A stretch of DNA of 64,000 bases from Burkholderia ubonensis. GTDB lineage: Bacteria; Pseudomonadota; Gammaproteobacteria; Burkholderiales; Burkholderiaceae. The stretch is taken from contig NZ_CP013421.1 in the NCBI RefSeq assembly GCF_001718695.1, positions 124,001 to 188,000 of the forward strand, given 5' to 3'. The notes beneath the pieces were generated by a model that made no database searches, had not been told where the DNA came from, and saw nothing but the letters and a program-made list of their open reading frames with translations. This document shows, one piece after another, positions 18,412 through 27,446 of the stretch (the stretch's first letter is position 1; each line of letters starts with the position of its first letter). The translations under genes were made by a program, and so were the position numbers.

Positions 18412-18531
18412 CGCCGCGGAACGGCGAGGATCGTCCGACGCGGGTATCATGCGCGTTGTCAGGCCGCCTGCTGCCGCATTCCGCGTGCGGCGGGCCTGAA
18501 TCGGCCGGATCTGCACGGCCTCGATCGACCC

Positions 18532-20034
18532 ATGAGCTCGCCTTTACCCGTCCATCCCAGCACCGACCCCGAACCCGATCCGGCGCCGCTGCGCAGGCCC
18601 CCCACCGTGCTGGTCGTCGACGACGAGCTGCGCGCGCAGGAAACCATTCGCCGCGTGCTGGACGAGGAGTTCGAGGTGCTCACCGCGAGTTCCGCCGACG
18701 AGGCGCGGGCGATCCTGCAACAGCAGCCGGTCGCCGTGATTCTCTGCGATCAGCGGATGCCGGGGCGCACGGGCGTCGAGTTCCTGTCCGAAGTGCGCGA
18801 GACGTGGCCCGACACCGTGCGGATCATCGTGTCCGGCTACACGGATTCGGAGGACATCGTCGCGGGCATCAACCAGGCCGGCATCCACCGCTTCGTGCTG
18901 AAGCCGTGGATGCCCGACCATCTGCTCCACACGGTGCGCCAGGCCGCGGAGGCGCAGTCGCTGCAGCAGGACATGCATCGGCTCGACCTCGAGTTGCGCA
19001 ACAGCGTCCCGCTGCTGCGGCAGCGCAGCCACGAGAAGCTCGCGCAGGTGCAGAACACGCTCGGCTTCGATGCGATCGTGCGCGCGCCGGGCAGCCCGCT
19101 CGATCCGATCTGCAAGCTCGCGTCGAAGCTCGCGCGCTACGACCTGTCGATCCTGATCCTCGGCGAGTCCGGCACCGGCAAGGAGATGCTCGCGCGCGCG
19201 ATCCACTACGCGAGCCCGCGCGCGGCCGGCCCGTTCGTCGTCGAGAACTGCGCGGCCGTGGCCGACACGCTGCTCGAATCGGAGCTGTTCGGCCACAAGC
19301 GCGGCGCCTTCACCGGCGCGGTTCACGACCACGCGGGGCTATTTCAGCGCGCGAACGGCGGCACCATCTTCCTGGACGAGATCGGCGACACGTCGCTCGC
19401 CTTCCAGGTCAGGCTGCTGCGCGTGCTGCAGGAAGGCGAGGTGCGGCCGGTCGGCGCGACGCGCGCGGTGCCGGTCGACGTCCGCGTGATCGCCGCGACG
19501 CATCGCGACCTCGAGCGCGAAGTCGAGGCCGGGCGTTTCCGCGAGGATCTTTACTACCGGATCGCGACGGCCACGCTGGCGCTGCCGCCGCTGCGCGAGC
19601 GCAGCGGCGATCTGGTGCCGATCGCGCACCGGCTGCTGCAGGCCATCGCCGAGCACGAGTCGCGCCCGGCCGGGCTGGACTTCGCCCGCGATGCGCTGGC
19701 GGTGCTGCTCGGCTATGCGTGGCCGGGCAACATTCGCGAGCTGCGCAACGAGATCTACCGCGCGGTCGCGCTGAGCGACGACGACCTGATCCGCGCCGAC
19801 GCGTTTTCGCCGAAGGTGCTGCGCGGGCAGTCGGGGCCGGCCGCACGCCGGCCGGAAGCGCAGATTGCGTCGGCCGGCACGTTGCAGGAGCGGCTCGATG
19901 CGATGGAGACGATGTTGATCAAGGAGGCGCTGTTGCGGCACCGGTGGAACAAGACGCGCGCCGCGTCCGAGCTGGGCCTGTCGCGCGCCGGGCTGCGCCA
20001 GAAAATGCAGCGATTCGGTCTGGAGAAGAAATGA
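18532..20034 (+). CDS. hoxA: sigma54-dependent response regulator HoxA (HupR type)
   Basis: 500 residues. Receiver domain with DD at VVVDDE and phospho-acceptor Asp73 in [11 protein letters not shown]+ domain with Walker A GESGTGKE (211-218), the sigma54 loop GAFTGA (258-263) and LDEIGD; and a C-terminal Fis-type helix-turn-helix. In this family (HoxA/HupR) the unphosphorylated form activates hup transcription and the kinase HoxJ switches it off. It lies between the maturation genes and the H2 sensor genes, the same order as in Cupriavidus. Its target should be the promoter at 4979. Confidence 0.94.
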   Translation: MSSPLPVHPSTDPEPDPAPLRRPPTVLVVDDELRAQETIRRVLDEEFEVLTASSADEARAILQQQPVAVILCDQRMPGRTGVEFLSEVRETWPDTVRIIVSGYTDSEDIVAGINQAGIHRFVLKPWMPDHLLHTVRQAAEAQSLQQDMHRLDLELRNSVPLLRQRSHEKLAQVQNTLGFDAIVRAPGSPLDPICKLASKLARYDLSILILGESGTGKEMLARAIHYASPRAAGPFVVENCAAVADTLLESELFGHKRGAFTGAVHDHAGLFQRANGGTIFLDEIGDTSLAFQVRLLRVLQEGEVRPVGATRAVPVDVRVIAATHRDLEREVEAGRFREDLYYRIATATLALPPLRERSGDLVPIAHRLLQAIAEHESRPAGLDFARDALAVLLGYAWPGNIRELRNEIYRAVALSDDDLIRADAFSPKVLRGQSGPAARRPEAQIASAGTLQERLDAMETMLIKEALLRHRWNKTRAASELGLSRAGLRQKMQRFGLEKK

Positions 20035-21068
20035 GCGTCGATACCCGCGCGCCCGACGGCACCGGCGCGTTCAACGTGTTGTGGCTGCAGTCGGGCGGCT
20101 GCGGCGGCTGCAACATGTCGCTGCTGTGCGCCGACACGCCGGACTTCTCCGGCATGCTGTCGCGCGCCGGCATTCGGCTGCTGTGGCATCCGTCGCTGTC
20201 GCTCGAAACCGGCGCGGACGCCCGCGACGTGCTGCTGGCGTGCCTCGACGGTACCGTCGAGCTGCATGCGCTGTGCGTCGAAGGCGCGATGCTGCGCGGC
20301 CCGAACGGCACGGGGCGTTTTCACGTGCTGGCCGGCACCGGGGTGCCGATGATCGACTGGGTCGCCCGGCTCGCGAGCGTCGCGCATTACACGGTGGCGA
20401 TCGGCACCTGCGCCGCTTACGGCGGCATCACCGCGGCCGGCGCGAATCCGGCCGATGCCTGCGGGCTCCAGTACGACGGCGATCAGCCGGGCGGGCTGCT
20501 GGGCGCGGCGTACCGGTCGCGCAGCGGCTTTCCGGTCGTCAACGTGGCCGGTTGCCCGACGCATCCGGATTGGGTCGTCGAGACGCTGAGCGCGCTGTCG
20601 ATGTCGCTGCTCGATCCGGCCGCGCTCGATACGCTCGGCCGGCCGCGCTTCTATGCCGACCAGCTCGTCCATCACGGTTGCACGCGCAACGAGTTCTACG
20701 AGTACAAGGCGAGCGCCGTGCGTCCGTCCGATCTCGGCTGCATGATGGAGCACATGGGCTGCAAGGGCACGCAGGCGCATGCCGACTGCAACACGCGCTT
20801 GTGGAACGGCGACGGCTCGTGCACGCGCGGCGGCTATGCGTGCATCAACTGCACGGAGCCGGGCTTCGAGGAGCCCGGCCACGCGTTCCACCGCACGCCG
20901 AACGTCGCGGGCATCCCGATCGGCTTGCCGAGCGACATGCCGAAGGCGTGGTTCGTCGCGCTCGCGTCGTTGTCGAAGGCCGCGACGCCGAAGCGCGTGC
21001 GCGAAAACGCGACGGCCGATCATCTGAAAGTCGCGCCCGCGGTCCGTTCGCGGCCCCGTAATAAATAG
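20031..21068 (+). CDS. hoxB: H2-sensing regulatory hydrogenase, small subunit
   Basis: 345 residues. No Tat signal and no membrane anchor, unlike HupS, so it is a cytoplasmic protein. The proximal cluster ligands are in [18 protein letters not shown] and AGCPTHPDW, without the extra cysteines of HupS. Further Cys/His ligands lie in [23 protein letters not shown] and [10 protein letters not shown]. It forms the H2 sensor with HoxC and docks on the kinase HoxJ; the C-terminal extension (about 45 residues) is typical of sensor small subunits. It overlaps hoxA by 4 bp. Confidence 0.94.
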   Translation: MSVDTRAPDGTGAFNVLWLQSGGCGGCNMSLLCADTPDFSGMLSRAGIRLLWHPSLSLETGADARDVLLACLDGTVELHALCVEGAMLRGPNGTGRFHVLAGTGVPMIDWVARLASVAHYTVAIGTCAAYGGITAAGANPADACGLQYDGDQPGGLLGAAYRSRSGFPVVNVAGCPTHPDWVVETLSALSMSLLDPAALDTLGRPRFYADQLVHHGCTRNEFYEYKASAVRPSDLGCMMEHMGCKGTQAHADCNTRLWNGDGSCTRGGYACINCTEPGFEEPGHAFHRTPNVAGIPIGLPSDMPKAWFVALASLSKAATPKRVRENATADHLKVAPAVRSRPRNK

Positions 21069-21076
21069 GTGTCTTG

Positions 21077-22534
21077 ATGTCTCGACTCGTGATCGGTCCG
21101 TTCAATCGCGTCGAAGGCGACCTCGAGGTGCGCATCGAGGTCGTCGACGGCCGGGTCAGCGACGCGCATGTGAACGCCACGATGTTTCGCGGTTTCGAGC
21201 AGATCCTGCTCGATCGCGATCCGCTCGATGCGCTCGTCTACGTGCCGCGCATCTGCGGTATCTGCTCGGTGTCGCAGGGCGTGGCGGCCGCGCGCGCGCT
21301 GGCCGACCTGGCCGGCGTGACGCCCGCGCCGAACGGCCAGATCGCGACGAACCTGATGCTCGCCGCCGAGAACCTCGCCGATCACCTCAGTCACTTCTAT
21401 CTGTTCTTCATGCCGGATTTCGTGCGGCCGGTCTATGCGGCGCGCGCGTGGCACGCCGAAGCGGTGTCGCGCTTCACGCCTTATCAGGGCGAACGGCACC
21501 GCGCCTCGCTTGCCGCGCGGCAACGCTGGCTACGCCTGATGGGCACGCTCGGCGGCAAGTGGCCGCACACCGGTTCGATCCAGCCCGGCGGCAGCGCGCG
21601 CGCGATCGACAACGCGGAGCGGATCCGCCTGCTGGGGTTCATCGGCGAATTCCGGCAGTTTCTCGAAGAGGTGCTGTTCGACGCGCCACTCGAGGAGATC
21701 GCGCAGCTCGACAGCGAAGCCGCGCTCGCCGCCTGGCGCGCGCGCGGCGAACGGCGTGGCGATTTGCGGTTCTTCCTGACGCTCGCCGACGATCTCGGTC
21801 TCGACCGCCTCGGCGCCGGCCCCGACCTGTACCTGTCGTATGGCGCGTATCCGCAACCGGACGGCGCGCACGCGTTCCGCGGCGGCGTCTGGGACGCGCA
21901 GCGCAAGCAGGCCGATGCGCTCGATCTCGACGCGATCACGGAAGACGCGACGCATGCATGGCTGGACGATGCGGGCGGCGCGCGGCATCCGTTTGCGGGG
22001 CTCACCGAGCCGCGCGCGGACAAGCCGGGCGCTTACACCTGGAACAAGGCGCCGCGGCTGAACGGCGCGGTGCTGGAAACCGGTGCGATCGCGCGGCAAC
22101 TGGCGGATGGTCACCCGTTGATCGCCGACGCCGTCGCGCGTTGCGGCGGCTCGGTGTACACGCGCGTGCTGGCGCGATTGCTGGAGCTGGCCCGCGTCGT
22201 GCCGATGATGGAGCAGTGGGTGCGCGCGCTCGCGCCCGGCATGCCGTATTGCGCGGCCTTCGCGCTGCCGGACGAGGGCCGCGCGGTCGGCCTCAACGAA
22301 GCCGCGCGCGGCAGTCTGGGCCATTGGCTGGCGGTGAAGGACGGCAGGATCGCGAATTATCAGATCATTGCGCCGACGTCGTGGAATTTCTCGCCGCGCG
22401 ATGCCGGCGGCCGTCCGGGCGCGCTCGAAGCCGCGCTGATCGGCGCGCCGGTCGAGCCGGGCGAGACGACGCCCGTGGCGGTCCAGCACATCGTGCGGTC
22501 CTTCGACCCGTGCATGGTCTGCACGGTGCATTGA
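21077..22534 (+). CDS. hoxC: H2-sensing regulatory hydrogenase, large subunit
   Basis: 485 residues. The NiFe ligands are RICGICSVSQ (residues 58-67) and DPCMVCTVH, where the protein ends. No C-terminal tail is present, so no protease is needed, the hallmark of regulatory hydrogenases. Isoleucine 62 and phenylalanine 110 occupy the gas-channel positions that keep oxygen out of the Cupriavidus sensor. ATG 21077 is used; a TTG lies just before it. Substrate H2 is sensed rather than used for energy. Confidence 0.95.
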   Translation: MSRLVIGPFNRVEGDLEVRIEVVDGRVSDAHVNATMFRGFEQILLDRDPLDALVYVPRICGICSVSQGVAAARALADLAGVTPAPNGQIATNLMLAAENLADHLSHFYLFFMPDFVRPVYAARAWHAEAVSRFTPYQGERHRASLAARQRWLRLMGTLGGKWPHTGSIQPGGSARAIDNAERIRLLGFIGEFRQFLEEVLFDAPLEEIAQLDSEAALAAWRARGERRGDLRFFLTLADDLGLDRLGAGPDLYLSYGAYPQPDGAHAFRGGVWDAQRKQADALDLDAITEDATHAWLDDAGGARHPFAGLTEPRADKPGAYTWNKAPRLNGAVLETGAIARQLADGHPLIADAVARCGGSVYTRVLARLLELARVVPMMEQWVRALAPGMPYCAAFALPDEGRAVGLNEAARGSLGHWLAVKDGRIANYQIIAPTSWNFSPRDAGGRPGALEAALIGAPVEPGETTPVAVQHIVRSFDPCMVCTVH

Positions 22535-22588
22535 GCCGGCCGCCACGGTCGGCCGAACCCGGATTACGAACAGCGTACTGACAGCGTC

Positions 22589-23992
22589 ATGGCGAGCAAT
22601 CGATCGAACCCACCCAAACCGGCGGCGAAGCGCCGCGCGGCGCCCGGCGCGGATGCGCTGAGCCACGCCGCCGCGGGGCCGGACGCCCGGCCCGATGCCG
22701 AAGGTCTCGACGACGCAGCCTGGCTCGAAGTGATCCACAAGATGGACGAGGTCTACTCGCAGCTCGTGCAGGACGAGATTGCGCTCGAGGAGAAGAACGC
22801 GCAGCTCGAGCAATCGCAGCAGTTCATTCTCGGGCTGCTGTCGTCGATGTCGGACGTGCTGGCCGCGTGCAACGCGCGCGGCGAGGTCGAGGAAACCAAT
22901 GCCGCGATGTGCGAACTGCTCGGGCAGCCGGACAGCGTGCTGCGCGGATCGCGCTTCGAGAGCTGGCTCGCCGACGACGCGAGCGTCACCGCGCTGCGCG
23001 CCGTCACGGCGTCGGGCACGCCGGCGCAGGGCACGGTGGTCGAACTGAACATGCGCGATCGGCAAGGCGCGGCCGTGCCGGTCGACTTCAGCTGTACGCC
23101 GCGTGGCGGGCCGCGCGGCCGCAGGCTCGGCTACCTGCTGGTAGGCCGCCCGACGGGCGAGCTCAAACGCGCGTATCGGCAGCTGCGCGAAGCGCACGAC
23201 GCGCTCAAGCACGCGCAACAGCAACTGCTTCACTCGGAGAAAATGGCGGCGCTCGGGCGTCTGGTCGCCGGCGTCGCGCACGAGCTGAACAACCCGATCA
23301 GCTTCGTGCTCGGCAACGTGCATGTGCTGAAGCGGTATGGCGAGCGCCTGACGCGCTTCATCGATGCGACGGCGCAGCCGCTATCGGCCGCCGAGCGCAC
23401 CCGGCTGCGCACGGAGTTGCGGATCGATCCGATTCTGGCCGACTTGCCGTCGCTGGTGGACGGAATGGTCGAAGGCGCGCAGCGCACGGCGGACATCGTC
23501 AGCGCGTTGCGCAGGTTCTCCGCGGTCGATCGCGAGGAGCTCGGCGCGGTCGACATCAACGAGGTCGTGACGCGCGCGATTCACTGGATCAGGAAAGGCG
23601 CGGGGCCGGATTTCGACGTTCACTGGTCGCCCGGCGAGCCGCAACTCGTGCACGGCAGCGCGGGGCAATTGCTGCAGGTGATGATGAACCTGATCCAGAA
23701 CGCGTGCGACGCCGCGTCGAGCGCGCATCGAGGCACGCCGGAGATCTGGATCGACGCGACCCACCGTGACGGCCAGGTGATCGTCACGGTGCGCGACAAC
23801 GGCACGGGCATCATGGACGAGCATCTGCCGCACCTGTTCGAGCCGTTCTTCACGACCAAGCCGCAGGGGCGCGGAACGGGGCTCGGCTTGTCGATCAGCT
23901 ACGGCATCGTCGATCGTCACGGCGGAACGCTGACGGCCGGCAATGCGGAGCAGGGCGGCGCGATCTTCACGCTGGCGTTGCCGCAGAGTTGA
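22589..23992 (+). CDS. hoxJ: Sensor histidine kinase HoxJ (HupT type)
   Basis: 467 residues. A Pro/Ala-rich N-terminus, a coiled segment (residues about 55-75), a PAS domain (about 80-190) and the kinase core follow. The H-box is VAGVAHELNNP with His231; N-box NLIQNACDA; the ATP-lid glycines are DNGTG and GRGTGLGLS (about 428-436). No membrane segment. It couples the HoxBC sensor to HoxA by phosphorylation, so that H2 relieves repression. The ATP-binding glycines look intact. Last gene of the hydrogenase run. Confidence 0.93.
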   Translation: MASNRSNPPKPAAKRRAAPGADALSHAAAGPDARPDAEGLDDAAWLEVIHKMDEVYSQLVQDEIALEEKNAQLEQSQQFILGLLSSMSDVLAACNARGEVEETNAAMCELLGQPDSVLRGSRFESWLADDASVTALRAVTASGTPAQGTVVELNMRDRQGAAVPVDFSCTPRGGPRGRRLGYLLVGRPTGELKRAYRQLREAHDALKHAQQQLLHSEKMAALGRLVAGVAHELNNPISFVLGNVHVLKRYGERLTRFIDATAQPLSAAERTRLRTELRIDPILADLPSLVDGMVEGAQRTADIVSALRRFSAVDREELGAVDINEVVTRAIHWIRKGAGPDFDVHWSPGEPQLVHGSAGQLLQVMMNLIQNACDAASSAHRGTPEIWIDATHRDGQVIVTVRDNGTGIMDEHLPHLFEPFFTTKPQGRGTGLGLSISYGIVDRHGGTLTAGNAEQGGAIFTLALPQS

Positions 23993-24802
23993 AGCGGCGT
24001 CGGGCGGGGCTCGGCAAGTCAGACGCCAACGAGCGATTTTGGAAACACCGAGGCGAAGACCAACGCCCGTCTCGCTGCAAGAAAATACCGGCCATCGCGA
24101 CGGCAAGATTATCGCCACATCGAGACGCGACAAACCGCTCGTGGAATCGTATCTCCGTATCGAATGGGGAAACCCCGCGACGTAATTGAATACCTCCGCG
24201 GCGGCTGATACTGGATTCGGATAAATGATCCGCATTGCGCGTTCTTCGGCGCGCTCGAAATGCCCGCGACTACATCGCCGGTTGCGCCAGACGCATCAGT
24301 GTCAGGAACGAGGCCCGCGGTTCGACGCAACGGTGCGCCCGGCGGCGGCATGCGCACGCATAACGCGTCGAGACGCGCGCCCTAATGGACACCGGCTATC
24401 CGGTTCACCGCATCGCGCTCGCCGGTTATGCGCTCGACCGCTAACGCGTTATACTCCCGACCGTTTGACGCTTTCGAATCGAGCGTTTCATAACAATTGA
24501 CAAATCGGATTAAATATCGTCTGACGCCGGCGTCGTCGCGTTGATTTCGCACGACGGTCCTGTTACAGTCTCGCCGAAACAAGACCGCCCGACGGTCGGC
24601 CGTCCGTCGATTGTGTTGCGTGACGCCGCGATTTCCTGCGTGATCGGCTGTATGGCTCCGGGGAGCCGGTAAGCCGATGTCTCGAACCGCCGAGTCCGAC
24701 GTGCAGGACGGCATGCTGGATGAAACGGCATCTGACTGCGCATCGCGAGCGGCGCATTAAAAAAACTACCCTCAGCGAAGTAACCGTAAAGAGAACAAAA
24801 AA
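23993..24802. promoter_or_regulatory. Leader region before the aryl-polyene cluster
   Basis: 810 bp with no credible gene and visibly lower GC content than its neighbours. One possible sigma70 promoter is TTGATT (24541) with TACAGT (24564) at 17-bp spacing, leaving a leader of about 230 bases. A near-palindrome, GACGGTCGGCCGTCCGTC, starts close to 24590. The first APE gene has a purine-rich ribosome site (aaagaga) and an A-rich spacer. Control of the cluster must lie here, but the sites are guesses. Confidence 0.4.
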
Positions 24803-25507
24803 ATGGCCGATTTGCATTGGACCATGCCAATCGCCAGATGGACGTCGATTTCGACCGCGGGGGTGCCGGGTGTCGAATTTATCGATCCGATGGTGCGCCG
24901 CCGATTGAGCCGGCTGTCGCGTGTCGCGCTTCAGGCAGCGTACGACTGCGCAGGATCGGACGACGATCCGCTGCGCATGGTGTTCGCATCGCGCCACGGG
25001 GAGCTGGCGCGCACCACCGGCATACTCGCCGCCATCGGCGCGCGCGAGCCCGTGTCGCCGACGGCGTTCAGCCTCTCGGTTCTCAATGCGGTCACCGGCA
25101 TCTTCGGCATCGCCAGGCGCGACCGCTCGACCGCGACCGCGATCGCGGCCGGGCCGGAGACGCTCGGCTACGCGATGCTCGAAGCCTATTCCCAATACGA
25201 AACCTCGCCGGCGTCGCCGGTGCTGCTCGTCTACGCGCACGAACCTGCCGATCCCGTCTACGGCGATGTCGACGACGATCCGGAGAGCGTCGGCCTCGCC
25301 ATCCTGCTGGGCGCGGCCAAACCGGCCGGCTATCTGACCTGCGAGATGGCCGCCGAGGATGCGGACGACTGCGCGCACGAAGATGCCGACGATGCAGCCG
25401 GCACGCAAAGCGCCGCGCTGCTGCGTTGCCTGTCGACGCGCACGACGGCGTCGTGGCGCAGCCCTCATGCATCGTGGCGATGGAGCTGGCATGCGCACGC
25501 GGCTTGA
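24803..25507 (+). CDS. apeC: Aryl-polyene chain-length-factor-like ketosynthase homologue
   Basis: 234 residues, beta-ketoacyl synthase-like N-terminal domain (Ketoacyl-synt_2). It resembles the first half of a ketosynthase but lacks an active-site cysteine; the corresponding segment reads FSLSVLNAVTGIFGIARRD. In APE systems such a protein pairs with the ketosynthase ApeO as a chain-length factor. It is the first gene of the cluster; its end overlaps the acyltransferase gene by 17 bp. The last ~40 residues (Ser/Arg/Trp-rich) look poorly conserved. Gene names here follow the Xenorhabdus ape scheme by gene order. Confidence 0.8.
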   Translation: MADLHWTMPIARWTSISTAGVPGVEFIDPMVRRRLSRLSRVALQAAYDCAGSDDDPLRMVFASRHGELARTTGILAAIGAREPVSPTAFSLSVLNAVTGIFGIARRDRSTATAIAAGPETLGYAMLEAYSQYETSPASPVLLVYAHEPADPVYGDVDDDPESVGLAILLGAAKPAGYLTCEMAAEDADDCAHEDADDAAGTQSAALLRCLSTRTTASWRSPHASWRWSWHAHAA

Positions 25508-26285
25508 CTACGGCTGGCGGCTGTTCGCGACCGGCGCGTGCCTGGGCTTCTTCGCGCTGTGCGGCTCCGCGTTCTCGCTGCTGGCGATCGTCGCGGGCAC
25601 GCTCTGGCCGCACCGGCGCTCGCGTCAACGGGGCGTGACGCTCGTCATCCATCACTTCTTCCGCATGCTGGTCGCCGTGCTGCAGCGCATCGGCGTGATG
25701 ACGCTCGAACTGAGCGGCGTCGAGCGTCTGGCGCAGCGCGGCCCGGCCATCGTCGTCGCCAACCACCCGACCTGGCTCGACGTGATGGTGTTGCTGTCGC
25801 TGACGCCGAAGGCCTGCTGCGTGGTCAAGCGCGGCCATTGGGGCAACCCGTGTTTCTGGGGCATCGTGCGCGCGGCCGAGTACGTGAGCAATGCCGATGC
25901 GGTCGAACTGGTCGATGCCGGCGCGCGCCAACTGGCGGCCGGCTACACGATGATCATTTTTCCGGAAGGCACGCGCAGCCCGGGCGCCAATCGCCTGCAT
26001 GCGTTTTCGCGCGGCTTCGCGCACATGGCGCTTCAATCGCGCAGCCGGATCCAGCCGGTCCTGATCGATTGCGATCCGCCGGTGTTCACGAAGGAGCTGC
26101 GCTGGTATCACGTGCCGTCGCGGGCGTTCCGCATGCGCATCGACGTGCTCGAACCGATGGATCTGGACCGGCTGGCAGCGAACGTCGCGTCGCCGTCGAT
26201 CGCCGCGCGCAGCATTGCCCGCGAGGTGGAAGTGCACATTACTCAAAGTCTCATTCAGCATGGATACTTTAAAACTGCAAATTAA
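25491..26285 (+). CDS. apeD: Aryl-polyene cluster 1-acylglycerol-phosphate-type acyltransferase
   Basis: 264 residues, PlsC/LPLAT family. An N-terminal membrane span (FATGACLGFFALCGSAFSLLAI) precedes the catalytic NHPTWLD (the HX4D motif) and the substrate-binding FPEGTRSPG. It probably attaches the polyene or a fatty acyl chain to a lipid carrier. The ATG at 25491 is preferred because it starts just before the membrane span; the open frame extends upstream only as overlap with apeC. It overlaps the next gene by 26 bp. Confidence 0.85.
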   Translation: MRTRLDYGWRLFATGACLGFFALCGSAFSLLAIVAGTLWPHRRSRQRGVTLVIHHFFRMLVAVLQRIGVMTLELSGVERLAQRGPAIVVANHPTWLDVMVLLSLTPKACCVVKRGHWGNPCFWGIVRAAEYVSNADAVELVDAGARQLAAGYTMIIFPEGTRSPGANRLHAFSRGFAHMALQSRSRIQPVLIDCDPPVFTKELRWYHVPSRAFRMRIDVLEPMDLDRLAANVASPSIAARSIAREVEVHITQSLIQHGYFKTAN

Positions 26286-26559
26286 GCAGCTGCTGATCGA
26301 GATGCTCGATCTCAACGACATGACGGTCGACGACATCGACGACGACGCGCCGCTGTTCTCGACGGACGGCGTCGGGCTCGACTCGGTCGACGCGCTCGAA
26401 GTCGGCATCATGCTGCGCAAGAAATTCCAACTGACGATCGCCGCGAACGACGAGCGCACGAAAGCGCATTTCCGCTCGATCAATACGCTGGCCGCGTTCA
26501 TCGCGAGCCAGCAGGCGCATCAGCAATCGAACCACGCCGTTCCGGCAACCGGGGAGTGA
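26260..26559 (+). CDS. apeE: Aryl-polyene acyl carrier protein 1
   Basis: 99 residues. The phosphopantetheine serine is in GVGLDSVDALEVG. The rest is acidic with the three-helix pattern of carrier proteins. It carries the growing aryl-polyene chain. It begins inside apeD and is followed at once by a second carrier protein gene. Confidence 0.92.
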   Translation: MDTLKLQIKQLLIEMLDLNDMTVDDIDDDAPLFSTDGVGLDSVDALEVGIMLRKKFQLTIAANDERTKAHFRSINTLAAFIASQQAHQQSNHAVPATGE

Positions 26560-26562
26560 CAC

Positions 26563-26814
26563 GTGACCGACGCAGAAATCCTTGAGCGCATCCGCGCGAT
26601 CTTCAACGAGAATTTCGCGATCGAGCCGGAGCGCGTGACGCCCGACACGCATCTGTTCGAGGAGCTCGATCTCGACAGCATCGACGCCGTCGACCTGGCC
26701 ATCAAGCTGCAGGAGATGACCGGCCAGCGCATCAAGCCGGAAGAATTCAAGTCGGTGCGCACCGTCGGCGACGTGATCGCCGCGGTTCACGCGCTGCTCG
26801 CCCGCAAGCAATGA
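26563..26814 (+). CDS. apeF: Aryl-polyene acyl carrier protein 2
   Basis: 83 residues from a GTG start three bases after the apeE stop. The carrier serine lies in EELDLDSIDAVDLAIKLQ. Two carrier proteins side by side are standard in APE clusters, where they differ in the chain stage they serve. The stop overlaps apeG (ATGA). Confidence 0.92.
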   Translation: MTDAEILERIRAIFNENFAIEPERVTPDTHLFEELDLDSIDAVDLAIKLQEMTGQRIKPEEFKSVRTVGDVIAAVHALLARKQ

Positions 26815-27446
26815 CGCCGGCGGCGCGCATGCGTGCGACCGGCCCCGTGCTGCCGCGCTATGCCGGCGCCGTGGCGCGGGCGGCGCTGGCGATCGCTTAT
26901 CCGCTCGCGATCCTTTGCGCGTGGCACGGGCTGGCGCCGCGCTACGTCGGCTGCCTGCTGCTCGCGCTGCTGTGGCTGCAGCGCACGGTCGGGAAGGGCC
27001 CGTTCGCCGCCGCGCTCAGCCGGCTCGCGACGCTCGACTGGTGCGTCGCGGCGGCACTGACCGGCATGTCGGTCGCGATTGCCGTGACCGACAGCGCGCG
27101 GCTGCTGCATCTGTATCCGGCCTGCGTGAGCGCCGGCCTGCTCGCCGCGTTCGGCGCGACGCTGTGGCGCGGCCCGTCGATGATCGAGAAGTTCGCACGG
27201 CTGAGCCATCCCGATCCCGCGCCGGCCGTCGTGCGCTATACGCGGCGCGTCACGCAGGTCTGGTGCGCGTTCTTCGTGCTGAACGGCGCGTTCTCCGTCT
27301 ATACGGCGCTGTACTGGAGCCATGCCGCATGGGCCCTCTACAACGGTGCGATCGCCTATGTGCTGATCGGCGCATTGATCGCCGGCGAATGGGTCTGGCG
27401 CCGGCTGTTCGTCACGGGCCGGCAGGCCGGGGCGGGGGCCGCATGA
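26811..27446 (+). CDS. apeG: Aryl-polyene cluster membrane protein
   Basis: 211 residues with about five hydrophobic segments, for example ALAIAYPLAILCAWHGLAP and YVGCLLLALLWL. It matches the COG4648-type membrane protein found at this place in APE clusters. No catalytic motif is visible and its function is not established; a part in anchoring or flipping the lipid-linked product is a guess. It overlaps its neighbours on both sides by 4 bp. Confidence 0.8.
   Translation: MTPAARMRATGPVLPRYAGAVARAALAIAYPLAILCAWHGLAPRYVGCLLLALLWLQRTVGKGPFAAALSRLATLDWCVAAALTGMSVAIAVTDSARLLHLYPACVSAGLLAAFGATLWRGPSMIEKFARLSHPDPAPAVVRYTRRVTQVWCAFFVLNGAFSVYTALYWSHAAWALYNGAIAYVLIGALIAGEWVWRRLFVTGRQAGAGAA

Noticed and set aside
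24497..24519. TTGACA with TAAATA as an APE promoter
   Set aside because: The two elements are only 8 bp apart, far from the 16-18 bp needed for sigma70.
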